Positions 50,896 through 59,484 of a DNA stretch of 64,000 bases are shown here, piece after piece. Within the stretch, counting starts at the first letter, position 1. Each line of letters opens with the position of its first letter. The notes below the pieces were generated by a model that was not told where the DNA came from, ran no database searches, and saw only the letters and a list, made by a program, of their open reading frames with translations. Source of the stretch: Pontibacter amylolyticus (GTDB lineage: Bacteria > Bacteroidota > Bacteroidia > Cytophagales > Hymenobacteraceae); NCBI RefSeq assembly GCF_014638845.1, contig NZ_BMFP01000002.1, positions 142,373 through 206,372 of the forward strand, written 5' to 3'. The position numbers and the translations under genes are program-made.

Positions 50896-52350
50896 GTGTT
50901 CCGACTCACTACCCTACAGTTCGTTTTTATTTTGCTTGTACTCAGCAGCCTGCTCGTTTTTCAGGCCTGCTCCAGTACTGCCCGTCTGAACACCACCGCC
51001 CCTCCGGCTACTGTGGCGCATGCGCCCGTGTACCAGCCGAAGCTTTCGTCTATCAGCATACCTGTTTCCATCCCCTTGTCTGCCATTGAGGACAAGCTGA
51101 ACCAGGAAGTACAGGGCACGCTTTACAAAGACGATAACCTGGAGGATGACGACCTGATGGTGACCGTGCTCAAAAAGGGCCGCATGACCATCCGGGCCGA
51201 TAAGGACAAACTCTATTTCAATATACCACTGCAGGTCTACGCCAAAGGCCGCTGGCAATGGGGGCCTTGTAAGGCCTGCCCTTCGTTCAGCAAAACCGAG
51301 GCTACTTCTTTTGACATGGTCGTGCAAACCGAAAGCCGCTTTGGCCTGACTGACGATTATAAGGTGAACACCATCACAAGCAGCAATTTTGAATGGGGCA
51401 ACACCAAACCTTACATCTACCTGGGTCCGCTTAAGATCGGCTTGGCGCGTTTTATAGAGCCTGCCATGCAGCAGCAGATGAACACGATCGCCCGCCAGCT
51501 GGACAAGGAAATACAGAACCGCCTGAACCTGCGCCAGTACGTGACCGACACCTGGGTGCAGCTGCAGCAGCCCGTGAAGCTGGAAGACAACCTCAACGCC
51601 TGGCTCACCGTGAAGCCGCAGGAAGTGCGCATGGCCCCGCTATACGCCCACAACGGCAGTCTGCACACCCGCCTGGGCATCAGCTCTTTTATACAGGTGA
51701 GCACCGAGGGCAAGCCCCAAACGCAGGTAAACAGAACCCTGCCCCGCCTGATCATCGACAGCCGCCTGAGCGACGACATCCAGATCGGATTGACCGCTAC
51801 CGTGCCCTATACCCAGGCCAGTAGCCTGCTGCAGCAGCAGGTGGCCAACCAGACCTATACCTTCGATGACGGCAAAAGTCAGCTCACCGTAAAGGACGCC
51901 GCCATCACCCCGAGCGGCGAGCAGCTGGTACTGATGCTGGACGTGGACGGCAAAACCAAGGCAGGTCTCTTCACAAAGAAACTGATGGGCAAAGTATACC
52001 TGCGCGGCACGCCTTATTACGATGCGCAAACCGCCTCCATCAAACTGCGCGACGTGGACTACGACCTCGACACCAAAGACATGCTCGTGAACACGGCCAG
52101 TTGGCTCGCCAAAAACAAATTCAAGGAGATGATCCAGAGTCAGGTGAATATACCGGTGCAGAGCCAGCTAACGGATGTGCGCAATATGCTGCAGCATACC
52201 CTGAACCAGTCAGGTCGCCTGCACGAGTCGGTGCTGTTGCGGGGGGCTGTGAGCGATCTGGCCCTCGAGAACATCTACCTGAGCCCAACAGGTATACAGG
52301 CAGTCGTGAATGCGCGCGGCAACCTCACGGCAACTATCGATAAGCTGTAA
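50896..52350 (+). CDS. DUF4403 lipoprotein
   Basis: A 484-residue lipoprotein with GTG start and lipobox FQAC (Cys25). The rest is a DUF4403 protein: two tubular-lipid-binding-like halves with long strands (ISIPVSIPLSAIEDKLNQEV ... GRMTIRADKDKLYFNIPLQVYAKG ... YIYLGPLKIGLARFIEPAMQQQ). Related folds carry lipids between membranes. The C-terminal 33 residues are duplicated as a broken copy about 1 kb downstream (53284-53384). Confidence 0.88.
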   Translation: MFRLTTLQFVFILLVLSSLLVFQACSSTARLNTTAPPATVAHAPVYQPKLSSISIPVSIPLSAIEDKLNQEVQGTLYKDDNLEDDDLMVTVLKKGRMTIRADKDKLYFNIPLQVYAKGRWQWGPCKACPSFSKTEATSFDMVVQTESRFGLTDDYKVNTITSSNFEWGNTKPYIYLGPLKIGLARFIEPAMQQQMNTIARQLDKEIQNRLNLRQYVTDTWVQLQQPVKLEDNLNAWLTVKPQEVRMAPLYAHNGSLHTRLGISSFIQVSTEGKPQTQVNRTLPRLIIDSRLSDDIQIGLTATVPYTQASSLLQQQVANQTYTFDDGKSQLTVKDAAITPSGEQLVLMLDVDGKTKAGLFTKKLMGKVYLRGTPYYDAQTASIKLRDVDYDLDTKDMLVNTASWLAKNKFKEMIQSQVNIPVQSQLTDVRNMLQHTLNQSGRLHESVLLRGAVSDLALENIYLSPTGIQAVVNARGNLTATIDKL

Positions 52351-52377
52351 TTCCGGACGCAGGACTTAAGACTTTTT

Positions 52378-52421
52378 AGAAAGGGGAAGGGCTGCCATAC
52401 CTGGCAGCCCTTCCCCTTTCT
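52378..52421. terminator. Bidirectional terminator, perfect 20-bp stem
   Basis: Positions 52378-52397 and 52402-52421 are exactly complementary (core AAAGGGGAAGGGCTGCCA) around a TACC loop, between convergent genes. Confidence 0.9.
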
Positions 52422-52474
52422 TCTATTCCATACCGGATCGGCATACAATGATCCTGTGTCTTGTCTCCCAGGAA

Positions 52475-53203
52475 CTAAAGTTTCTCGATTGGGGTGGGGC
52501 TGTTGAACACGGTATCCGGCACCTCGGCTGGAGCGGCTATGTCGGTCAGCTTGAATTCACCCTGGGCATTGCTGCGGTCGGAGGCCAGTTTTATACTTCC
52601 GTAGTCTTTGTAATCACTCCAGCGCCGGGTAAAGGAGGGCTCGGCATCCTCGGCGCTTCGGAAGAAAGCCCACTGCGTTACCAGCCCCTGCTCCTTATCC
52701 ACCCATAGTTTATACTTGTTTTGCGGCGTGAGACCCACCTGGGCAAAGGTCATCTCCAGCACATCGGCCGGGGCCCCCTCCAGGGTTTGCTCCTCGCCCA
52801 CATAGCGGAGCGTTACGCCCTCGTCCTGCAGTTTAAAGGGCATCACGAGCCAATAAGAGTTGTTTATCCAGAGGGCATAGGCGCGCTCCAGCAGCTTTTG
52901 TTTCTCCTCCGGGTTCTGCAGTTCCCGGCCTTCTACGTATACCTTGCCGTCCTTGGTGTCGGTGTTGATAATGGCCACGAGGCTGTCCTGCTCCCAACGG
53001 AAGCGGTTCTGGTGTTTGTCCCATACCTGGTACTGGTTGTTGAAGGTCCAGGCAAGGTAGCGGGTGTCGTTCCAGCCTTTCTCCCCGCCCATGTTTTCCA
53101 GCACCTCCCGGGCTATACTTTTGGCTTTATCTTCGGGCCTTTGGGCACAGCCGAACAGCAACAGGAACAGCAACAGCGGTTGGAGGAGGTTTCGTAGCGA
53201 CAT
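52475..53203 (-). CDS. Lipoprotein, LolA-like fold suspected
   Basis: A 242-residue lipoprotein (lipobox LFGC, Cys18) starting at the ATG at 53203. SIAREVLENMGGEKGWNDTRYLAWTFNN resembles the opening of outer-membrane lipoprotein-sorting-like proteins (an incomplete beta-barrel), followed by alternating strands with many Trp and Tyr. Exact family not recalled. It lies between the intact DUF4403 gene and the broken copy of its 3' end, which suggests it arrived by, or was caught in, a duplication. Confidence 0.7.
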   Translation of the reverse strand: MSLRNLLQPLLLFLLLFGCAQRPEDKAKSIAREVLENMGGEKGWNDTRYLAWTFNNQYQVWDKHQNRFRWEQDSLVAIINTDTKDGKVYVEGRELQNPEEKQKLLERAYALWINNSYWLVMPFKLQDEGVTLRYVGEEQTLEGAPADVLEMTFAQVGLTPQNKYKLWVDKEQGLVTQWAFFRSAEDAEPSFTRRWSDYKDYGSIKLASDRSNAQGEFKLTDIAAPAEVPDTVFNSPTPIEKL

Positions 53204-53283
53204 CGGGCCATACTTTAAGTTCGCTCCCGTGTACGGATTTATACCCGCGCAAGATGCCACTATGGTGCCGCCGCCTGGAGTTG

Positions 53284-53384
53284 AGAGCGGGCTGGCCCTC
53301 GGGAACATCTGCCTGAGCCCAACAGGTATACAGGCTGTTGTAAAAGCGCGCGGCAATCTTACCGCCGCCATCGATAAGCTGTAG
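53284..53384 (+). pseudogene. Remnant duplicate of the DUF4403 3' end
   Basis: About 100 bases closely match 52254-52350: encoded GLALGNICLSPTGIQAVVKARG...AAIDKL versus DLALENIYLSPTGIQAVVNARG...ATIDKL, with the stop changed from TAA to TAG. There is no start or upstream coding sequence, so it is a fragment, not a gene. Its presence dates a local duplication around the minus-strand lipoprotein gene. Confidence 0.85.
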
Positions 53385-53445
53385 GGTTCCAACCTAACAT
53401 TTCCCGCTGCCGTATCAAAAAGCTATTCTGATACAGACACGCGAC

Positions 53446-54435
53446 ATGACGAAATCTATAACCGGCATTATATTCCCGCTCACAAAGAATACCTTCAACG
53501 GGTTCCTGGACAATGGCTCCCTGATGCTCGCGGCGGCGCTGGCCTTCAACGCCATCTTTTCCATACCGCCGTTGCTGGTGATAATTATACAGGCAGCCGG
53601 TTTCTTTTTTGGGGAGAAGGCCGTTTCCGGTGAGCTTTCCAGCCAAATCTCTGGGGCGATAGGCCCTAGCGCAGCCGAATCCATTGAGACCATCGTGCAG
53701 AATGCAGCTTTGAGCGAAGGGGGCGGCATCGCCTTCTGGATAGGTATAGGGACTCTGATCTTTGCGTCCACCACGTTTTTCGCCACACTGCAGGAGTCGC
53801 TGAACCGGGTATGGAACGTGAAACCGAAACCAACGAACGGGATCGTGAAGATGCTGAAGGTGCGTATGTTCTCATTTGGCATCGTGCTGAGCATCGCCCT
53901 GCTGATGCTGGTGTCGCTTCTGCTGAGTGCCGTCATCTCCATCCTGAGCGATTATCTCCGGGCCATCTTCGACAACTACCTGACTTTTATGTCGCCTGAT
54001 GTACTCTACTACCTCATTAAAGCAATGGACTTTATTCTGTCTGTTGCCATCATTACGGCGCTATTCTCACTTATTTTCAAGTACCTGCCCGATGCCTATA
54101 TCAAGTGGAAAGATGTGTGGGTGGGCGCCTTGATCACGGCTTTGCTGTTCACCATTGGCAAATTCCTGATCAGTTGGTTTATCAGCACCAGCGACCCAGG
54201 CTCGGCCTACGGGGCGGCCGGCTCTATTATCGTGATTTTGGTGTGGATCTATTACTCGTCGCTTATCGTGCTGTTCGGGGCGGAGTTCACGCAGCAGTAC
54301 GCCGCAGAGTTTGGCCAGGAGATAAGACCGAAGGAACACGCGGTGCTGTTCAGAGAACAGGAGATCACTAATAACCCGCACGACATCTCCAGCGGCAGGC
54401 CAAGGCCAGAGGGTAGGTTCAACAAAGCCAGCTGA
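53446..54435 (+). CDS. YihY/BrkB family membrane protein
   Basis: A 329-residue integral membrane protein of the YihY/virulence-factor-BrkB family (once thought to be RNase BN). NGSLMLAAALAFNAIFSIPPLLVIIIQ is the family opening, LIFASTTFFATLQESLNRVWNVKPK is the conserved loop, and SAYGAAGSIIVILVWIYYSSLIVLFGAEFTQQYA the C-terminal signature. Six spans. Function in lipid or solute movement is unproven. The terminator loop downstream holds CAGGTA. Confidence 0.92.
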   Translation: MTKSITGIIFPLTKNTFNGFLDNGSLMLAAALAFNAIFSIPPLLVIIIQAAGFFFGEKAVSGELSSQISGAIGPSAAESIETIVQNAALSEGGGIAFWIGIGTLIFASTTFFATLQESLNRVWNVKPKPTNGIVKMLKVRMFSFGIVLSIALLMLVSLLLSAVISILSDYLRAIFDNYLTFMSPDVLYYLIKAMDFILSVAIITALFSLIFKYLPDAYIKWKDVWVGALITALLFTIGKFLISWFISTSDPGSAYGAAGSIIVILVWIYYSSLIVLFGAEFTQQYAAEFGQEIRPKEHAVLFREQEITNNPHDISSGRPRPEGRFNKAS

Positions 54436-54453
54436 CCGAAAACCCAGGTATAG

Positions 54454-54491
54454 CAAAAGGCCCCCGCTACAGGTATAGCGGGGGCCTTTTG
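54454..54491. terminator. Bidirectional terminator with the iterated word in its loop
   Basis: CAAAAGGCCCCCGCTA (54454-54469) and TAGCGGGGGCCTTTTG (54476-54491) are perfect complements; the loop is CAGGTA. Motif copies also flank it on both sides. Confidence 0.92.
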
Positions 54492-54510
54492 TATGAGGTA
54501 TAGCTTACGC

Positions 54511-55584
54511 CTAAACGGGCTGTTTCTCTTTCACGGCGAGCTGTCCGCAGGCGGCGTCGATGTCCTTGCCACGGCTGCGGCGCACGTTCACCTGCACGCC
54601 ACGGTCGGCGAGGTAGTAAATGAAGTTCTGCCAGCGGTCTTCGTCAGTATTTTTAAAGTCGGCGTTCTCGATCGGGTTATACTCGATCAGGTTGATCTTG
54701 CAAGGGATCACCTTGGAGAAACGGTACAGTTCTTCGGCGTCCTGCAGCGTGTCGTTGAAGTTCTGGAATACAATGTACTCGTAGGTTACCTTACGGCCCG
54801 TCACTTCATGGAAGTGCTTCAGGGCATCGGTCAGCGCCTCGAGTGAGTTCGTTTCGTTGATCGGCATGATCTGGTTGCGCTTCTCGTCGTTAGCGGCGTG
54901 CAGCGACAAGGCCAGGTTGGCTTTCACGCCATCGTCAGCCATCTTCTTGATCATCTTGGCGATGCCTGCCGTGCTCACCGTAATGCGGCGTGCGGCCATA
55001 CCCAGGCCGTCGTGCGCCGTGATGCGCTCGATGCTCTTCATCACGTTGGCGTAGTTGAGCATCGGCTCGCCCATGCCCATGTACACGATGTTGGAAAGCG
55101 GCTGTCCGTACTGCTCCAGGCTTTGCTGGTTGATGCGCACTACTTGATCGTAGATCTCGGCGGCATCGAGGTTGCGCACGCGGTCCATGTAGCCGGTGGC
55201 GCAGAACTTGCAGGTAAGCGAGCAACCCACCTGGCTACTCACGCAGGCAGTCTTGCGCTCTTCGTGGGGTATGAGCACACCCTCCACAATGTTGTTGTCG
55301 TGCAGTTTGAAAGCAGACTTGATGGTGCCGTCGTTGCTGATCTGCTTGGTGGCCACCTGCACTGCGTTAATGGCAAAGTGCTGGTCCAGCTTTTCGCGCA
55401 GGGCCAGGCTCACGTTGTTCATCTCCTCAAACGACTGCGCTGAGTGCTTCCAGATCCACTCGTATACCTGCTTGGCACGGAACGCTTTCTCGCCCTGCTC
55501 CACGAGCCAGGCCTTCAGGTCGTCGAGCGACAGCTTGCGAATGTCTTTTTTATTTAAAACGGGGATGTCTGCAATCAAATTCAT
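54511..55584 (-). CDS. rlmN: 23S rRNA (adenine(2503)-C(2))-methyltransferase
   Basis: A 357-residue radical-SAM enzyme that methylates A2503 of 23S rRNA and A37 of some tRNAs. The iron-sulfur motif is CSLTCKFCATGYMDRVRNL (CxxxCxxC); the two catalytic cysteines are in the C-terminal AACGQL and in KTACVSSQVGC. GMGEPMLNY is the SAM-binding GGEP-like motif. Length is standard. A -7 element TAATTTTG (55596-55589) lies immediately before its ATG. Confidence 0.96.
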   Translation of the reverse strand: MNLIADIPVLNKKDIRKLSLDDLKAWLVEQGEKAFRAKQVYEWIWKHSAQSFEEMNNVSLALREKLDQHFAINAVQVATKQISNDGTIKSAFKLHDNNIVEGVLIPHEERKTACVSSQVGCSLTCKFCATGYMDRVRNLDAAEIYDQVVRINQQSLEQYGQPLSNIVYMGMGEPMLNYANVMKSIERITAHDGLGMAARRITVSTAGIAKMIKKMADDGVKANLALSLHAANDEKRNQIMPINETNSLEALTDALKHFHEVTGRKVTYEYIVFQNFNDTLQDAEELYRFSKVIPCKINLIEYNPIENADFKNTDEDRWQNFIYYLADRGVQVNVRRSRGKDIDAACGQLAVKEKQPV

Positions 55585-55605
55585 ATCACAAAATTACAAA
55601 AATAC

Positions 55606-56034
55606 TCAGGCTTTAGTTTCAATCCTGGCTTTTACTTCGTCGGGCAGCGCCATTAATTTTCGCTGCTGGTAATTAAAGCACAGCATACCGGTCTTGGCGC
55701 GGGCCACTTCTTTACCATTTTGGTTGAGCACGTGGTATGTAATATCGAAGCCATACCTGTGCACATCGTCGAAAGCCAGCCGCAGCGTGAGCACATCCCC
55801 GTAGAAGCCCTCGCCTTTGTACTCGATGGCCACATCAGCCATGATCAGGCTCGCCCCGCCCAGGTCAAGCTCGGTATAGCCGAAATTTTTTAGTAACTGC
55901 AGGCGGGCTTCGTGCAGAATGGAGAGCAGCGCGTCGTTGCCGAGGTGGGCGCCGTAGTTCAGGTCGGTAATGCGGACAGGTATAGAGGCCTCAAAAGAGA
56001 CGTGTGCAGGTATAGCTACTTTGATGCGGGGCAT
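55606..56034 (-). CDS. 4HBT-type acyl-CoA thioesterase
   Basis: A 142-residue hot-dog fold thioesterase of the 4-hydroxybenzoyl-CoA type. VRITDLNYGAHLGNDALLSILHEARLQLL carries the Asp of the active site, and VAIEYKGEGFYGDVLTLRL the conserved strands. It hydrolyses acyl-CoA; the chain preference is unknown. It lies 21 bases before rlmN on the same strand and is probably in one unit, although rlmN also has its own -7 element. Confidence 0.9.
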   Translation of the reverse strand: MPRIKVAIPAHVSFEASIPVRITDLNYGAHLGNDALLSILHEARLQLLKNFGYTELDLGGASLIMADVAIEYKGEGFYGDVLTLRLAFDDVHRYGFDITYHVLNQNGKEVARAKTGMLCFNYQQRKLMALPDEVKARIETKA

Positions 56035-56350
56035 GTTTGCTAGTTAAATGGTTGTATTGTTAAATTGTTAAATGGTTGGTTGTGCACGATTGGGCAAGTC
56101 GTGGCCTGTCCCTATAGTAACTAAAATGATCTTCGGAACACGGCTGTCCGAAACACCTGCGTAGCCAGAGAATTGGAATTTAAGCGAACGGTACAGCACA
56201 TTCATCATTCCTCTACAGCCACTACCCACTATTGATTCATCATTAGTCGTTAATCACTACTCATTATTCATTCCACCCTATTCATTAATCATTATTCATT
56301 CCTCATTATTCTCCAACCATTGCTTACATTTGTAAAGTAAACAAATAATC
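56035..56350. repeat. Word-repeat intergenic region before mnmD
   Basis: 316 bases of low-complexity sequence. The left part repeats GTTAAATGG/TGTTAAATTG, the right part repeats CATTATTCATT, CATTAATCATT and similar words. It is the third intergenic block of this style (others at 21960 and 36813). TACATTTG (56325-56332) is a -7 match for mnmD, 19 bases before its ATG. No gene is seen. Confidence 0.65.
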
Positions 56351-57028
56351 ATGCATCTCGAAATCAGGCAGACCAAAGATGGCTCCTACACCCTGTACGT
56401 GCCCGAATTGAACGAGCACTACCACTCGGTGCATGGCGCTTTGCAGGAGTCGCAGCATGTCTTCATTAAGCACGGCCTGGAGCATGTGCTTAATCTTCGC
56501 AAAGACATCAAAATACTGGAGGTGGGTTTTGGCACCGGTCTCAACGCCATCCTTACCTATCCTTTTGCGCTGGCCCAGAAAGCCTTTATCCAGTACGACA
56601 CCCTGGAGAAGTTTCCGCTGACCATGGAGGTGGTGGAGCAACTGCAGTTTGACAAAGTGATCCTGAACCCGGAACTGCACGACGTGTTTCTGAAACTGCA
56701 CCAAGCCCCCTGGAACGAACCGGTGGATGTGATCCCCTACTTCACGCTGCAAAAGATCCACGAAACACTTGAGGAGTTCGTGCCGCCGCGCGCTTACTAC
56801 GACCTCATTTACTTCGACGCCTTCGCGCCCGAAAAGCAGCCCGAGCTGTGGTCTGACGAGATGTTTGCCAAGCTGTTCCAGGCCACCCGCCCCGGCGGCG
56901 TGTTGGTTACCTACTGCGCCAAGGGCTCGTTTAAGCGCAGCCTCAAAGCGGCCGGCTACGAAGTGGAGGCCCTGCCAGGCCCTCCGGGCAAGCGTGAAAT
57001 GACGCGCGGCCTCCGCCCTGTGGAATAA
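56351..57028 (+). CDS. mnmD: tRNA 5-methylaminomethyl-2-thiouridine methyltransferase MnmD
   Basis: A 225-residue SAM-dependent methyltransferase that completes mnm5s2U at tRNA position 34 and equals the methyltransferase half of MnmC. ILEVGFGTGLNAILTY is the SAM loop; YDLIYFDAFAPEKQPELWSDEMFAKLF is diagnostic for the MnmC/MnmD type, and RPGGVLVTYCAKGSFKRSLKAAGYEVE ends the fold. The FAD domain of MnmC is absent, as usual in Bacteroidota. The TACATTTG promoter element lies just upstream. Confidence 0.94.
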   Translation: MHLEIRQTKDGSYTLYVPELNEHYHSVHGALQESQHVFIKHGLEHVLNLRKDIKILEVGFGTGLNAILTYPFALAQKAFIQYDTLEKFPLTMEVVEQLQFDKVILNPELHDVFLKLHQAPWNEPVDVIPYFTLQKIHETLEEFVPPRAYYDLIYFDAFAPEKQPELWSDEMFAKLFQATRPGGVLVTYCAKGSFKRSLKAAGYEVEALPGPPGKREMTRGLRPVE

Positions 57029-57082
57029 AACCTTTTAAAAGAATTTCGGTTGAGGTATAGGATATACCTTACAAACGAATAC

Positions 57083-57622
57083 ATGAGCAGATCTCAGAAC
57101 AACAGCGAATTCTATAACTTATCGGCCACCTCTTTGCAGGGCAAGGAAGTGGACATGGATGACTTCAAAGGGAAAGTGGTACTGGTGGTGAACACGGCCA
57201 GCCACTGCGGTTTCACGCCCCAGTACGAAGGCCTGGAGAACCTCTATAAGAAATACAAGGACGAGGGTTTGGTGATCCTGGGCTTCCCTTGCAACCAATT
57301 CGGCAACCAGGAGCCGGGTGGCAAAGAAGAAATAGAGCAGGGTTGCCTGATCAATTATGGCGTCAGTTTTCCGATGATGGAGAAAGTGGACGTAAACGGC
57401 CCCAATGCTCATCCGGTGTTTCAGTACCTGAAGTCAGAACTGGGTGGTCTGCTAGGCAGCCGGGTGAAATGGAACTTCACTAAATTCCTGATCGATGCCA
57501 ACGGAAAGCCGGTAAAACGCTACGCCCCGATCACCAAACCCGAGAAAATAACACCGGATATAGAGCGACTGCTGCAGAAAGCCCAGGTAACACCGGACAG
57601 AGTAGAACAAGCTAACAAATAG
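57083..57622 (+). CDS. Glutathione peroxidase family protein
   Basis: A 179-residue peroxidase. VVNTASHCGFTPQYEGLENL has the catalytic Cys (not selenocysteine), LGFPCNQFGNQEPGG the second region with Gln and the resolving Cys, and VKWNFTKFLID the Trp-Asn pair of the catalytic tetrad. Such bacterial enzymes usually use thioredoxin rather than glutathione. I use the ATG at 57083. It follows mnmD by 54 bases. An inverted pair of the iterated word ends the unit. Confidence 0.94.
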   Translation: MSRSQNNSEFYNLSATSLQGKEVDMDDFKGKVVLVVNTASHCGFTPQYEGLENLYKKYKDEGLVILGFPCNQFGNQEPGGKEEIEQGCLINYGVSFPMMEKVDVNGPNAHPVFQYLKSELGGLLGSRVKWNFTKFLIDANGKPVKRYAPITKPEKITPDIERLLQKAQVTPDRVEQANK

Positions 57623-57673
57623 TATATCAGGAGGTTGCATGCGCTATTAAAGTGACTGGTTATAGGGTTTTAC

Positions 57674-57699
57674 AGGTATAGCAGGCTCATGCTATACCT
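57674..57699. terminator. Inverted pair of the iterated word, probable terminator
   Basis: AGGTATAGCA (57674-57683) and TGCTATACCT (57690-57699) are perfect complements around GGCTCA, 51 bases after the glutathione peroxidase stop, followed by TCGTTTTA. The stem is made entirely from the window-wide AGGTATAGC word. Confidence 0.7.
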
Positions 57700-57892
57700 T
57701 CGTTTTATACCAAGCTGCTTAATTTTAGCCCCCTGCAGCCATGTTCCATCTTAACAAAGTATAAAACAGCCACTTATAATTCTGCCCGCCCAATTTTTTT
57801 TCGCGCGCTGTTACAAAAATTGTTTTATTTCTGGAATTAAGTCTTATTTTGCGTTGTCTTAAAGCATTGAAAGCAAATCAACAGGAAGCAAA

Positions 57893-58210
57893 ATGAAGAA
57901 ATTATTACAGAAAGTGGTGAAGCCTTTGGTAACCCCATTCAAGGCGAAGTACGAAGTAGTGTGCACAACGTACCAGGTGATACCTGGTCTGCCCGTTAAC
58001 AAGAACGAGTCAAGACATCAGTTTGAGCGTGGCGCAGTGGTAGAAGCCCGTGAGTTCTATACCAAAGTGGTGAGCTCGGACATGACCCGTACCATGGCAC
58101 CTGTTGAAGTGCAGCTGCGCAAAATTTACCTGGGTGGCAAAACAATTGAGCAGGCTGAATTCGGCCCTGTCGCTCAACTCCGCCAGGTGTTAAATGGCAA
58201 AAAGAAATAA
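57893..58210 (+). CDS. Small basic cytoplasmic protein
   Basis: A 105-residue protein, rich in Lys and Val, with no signal peptide or membrane span. KYEVVCTTYQVIPGLPVNKN and EAREFYTKVVSS suggest a small beta fold. No family recognised. It is AT-richer at its start than its neighbours and has its own terminator. Upstream, TTATTTTG is a weak -7 match. Confidence 0.6.
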   Translation: MKKLLQKVVKPLVTPFKAKYEVVCTTYQVIPGLPVNKNESRHQFERGAVVEAREFYTKVVSSDMTRTMAPVEVQLRKIYLGGKTIEQAEFGPVAQLRQVLNGKKK

Positions 58211-58232
58211 ACGCTATCAGCGTTCCTAACTT

Positions 58233-58267
58233 AAAGCCCTGTTGCAGTCCTGCAGCGGGGCTTTTTG
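58233..58267 (+). terminator. Terminator
   Basis: AAAGCCC-GC and GC-GGGCTTT form a stem with internal mismatches around the sequence GCAGTCCTGC, followed by TTTT. Confidence 0.7.
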
Positions 58268-58395
58268 TTGCCGACCTGTTATCACTTGGCCAGTCCCCTC
58301 CCAACATCTGTGTGGGGCTTGCGTAATACTGCAAACCAACTATATAGAAAAATCTTCCTCCCAACCCAAGTCCTGCCAAACGCACCCAAAAAACC

Positions 58396-59484
58396 ATGAA
58401 AAACGCTGCAGTCATTGCGCTGAGAACTGTGGCTACCATACTCATCATAGCGACCTTTGTGCCGCTACTGCCCTTTGAGGCATGGTATATCCGCATTTTT
58501 GATTTCCCCAGGACCCAGATATTTGTAATGGCCGCCCTGACACTGCTCTTTTTCCTGGGTATGCGCCTGTGGCGCTTTGGCTTAGACAAAATCTTACTGA
58601 TGGGGCTGGTCGCCTCTCTGGTGTTTGAGGCCGTGAATATTTACCCCTATACCTTCCTCTCCCCTGTTGAGGTGAAACAGGCCCCTGCTGATGCCCCCGC
58701 AGACGGACAGCTGAGCATCCTCGTTTCCAATGTGTACCAGCATAATGTGGAGCACCAGTTGCTCGTCGACCTGATACAGGAACGCAACCCTGATCTACTG
58801 CTCACGCTGGAGACGGACAGCATCTGGCAGGAAGCGCTGCGCCCCGCCACCGACGCTTTCCCGGAGCGTGTCACCATCCCCCTGTCGAACACCTACGGCA
58901 TGCACCTGTACAGCAAGCTGCCCCTGCGCCAGACACGCATCCGGCATTTGCTCGACGAGGAGATTCCTTCCATTAAAACCTATGTGCAACTGCGGAACGG
59001 CGTATGGGTGGAGCTGCACGCCGTTCATCCCAAACCGCCCGTGCCCACAGAAGATGATGACTCCAAAAAGCGTGATGCGGAGATCGTGCTGGTCGGCAAA
59101 GAGGTGAAGCGCTCTGACTACCCTGTGATTGTGGCAGGGGACTTCAACGATGTGGCCTGGTCGAACACCACCCTCTTGTTTCAGGAAGTGAGCGGCCTGC
59201 TGGACCCGCGCATAGGCCGCGGTTTTTACAACACATTCAACGCCAGGTATAAGTTGCTGCGTTGGCCCCTGGATCATGTCTTTCACTCTGACCACTTCAA
59301 GCTGGTGAAACTGGAGCGACTGCCGGACATCAACTCCGATCACTTCCCGATGATGGCCACCTTAAGCTTTGCGCCTGAGAACAAGTATGAGCAGAAGGAG
59401 CCGCAGCCCGATGAGGACACAGCAGAAGAAGCCGCCGAAACCATAAAGGAGGGAAAGGAAGAGGCGCAGGAAGAGGATGATTAA
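58396..59484 (+). CDS. Membrane-anchored endonuclease/exonuclease/phosphatase family protein
   Basis: A 362-residue protein. Three N-terminal membrane spans (about 8-28, 42-58, 65-82) precede an EEP domain outside or inside the membrane. Active-site residues: Asn in LVSNVY, Glu in LTLETDSIW, Asp/Asn in VAGDFNDVAW and His in NSDHFPMMATL. Substrates of the family range from DNA to phosphoinositides, so specificity is open. The tail is a 45-residue Glu-rich acidic stretch. Its stop overlaps the stop of the convergent cyclo-ligase gene by the palindrome TTAA. Confidence 0.85.
   Translation: MKNAAVIALRTVATILIIATFVPLLPFEAWYIRIFDFPRTQIFVMAALTLLFFLGMRLWRFGLDKILLMGLVASLVFEAVNIYPYTFLSPVEVKQAPADAPADGQLSILVSNVYQHNVEHQLLVDLIQERNPDLLLTLETDSIWQEALRPATDAFPERVTIPLSNTYGMHLYSKLPLRQTRIRHLLDEEIPSIKTYVQLRNGVWVELHAVHPKPPVPTEDDDSKKRDAEIVLVGKEVKRSDYPVIVAGDFNDVAWSNTTLLFQEVSGLLDPRIGRGFYNTFNARYKLLRWPLDHVFHSDHFKLVKLERLPDINSDHFPMMATLSFAPENKYEQKEPQPDEDTAEEAAETIKEGKEEAQEEDD

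Noticed and set aside
53064..53384. Open frame covering the broken DUF4403 copy
   Set aside because: Only the last third resembles DUF4403; the rest is antisense to the lipoprotein gene. It is listed as a pseudogene fragment instead.
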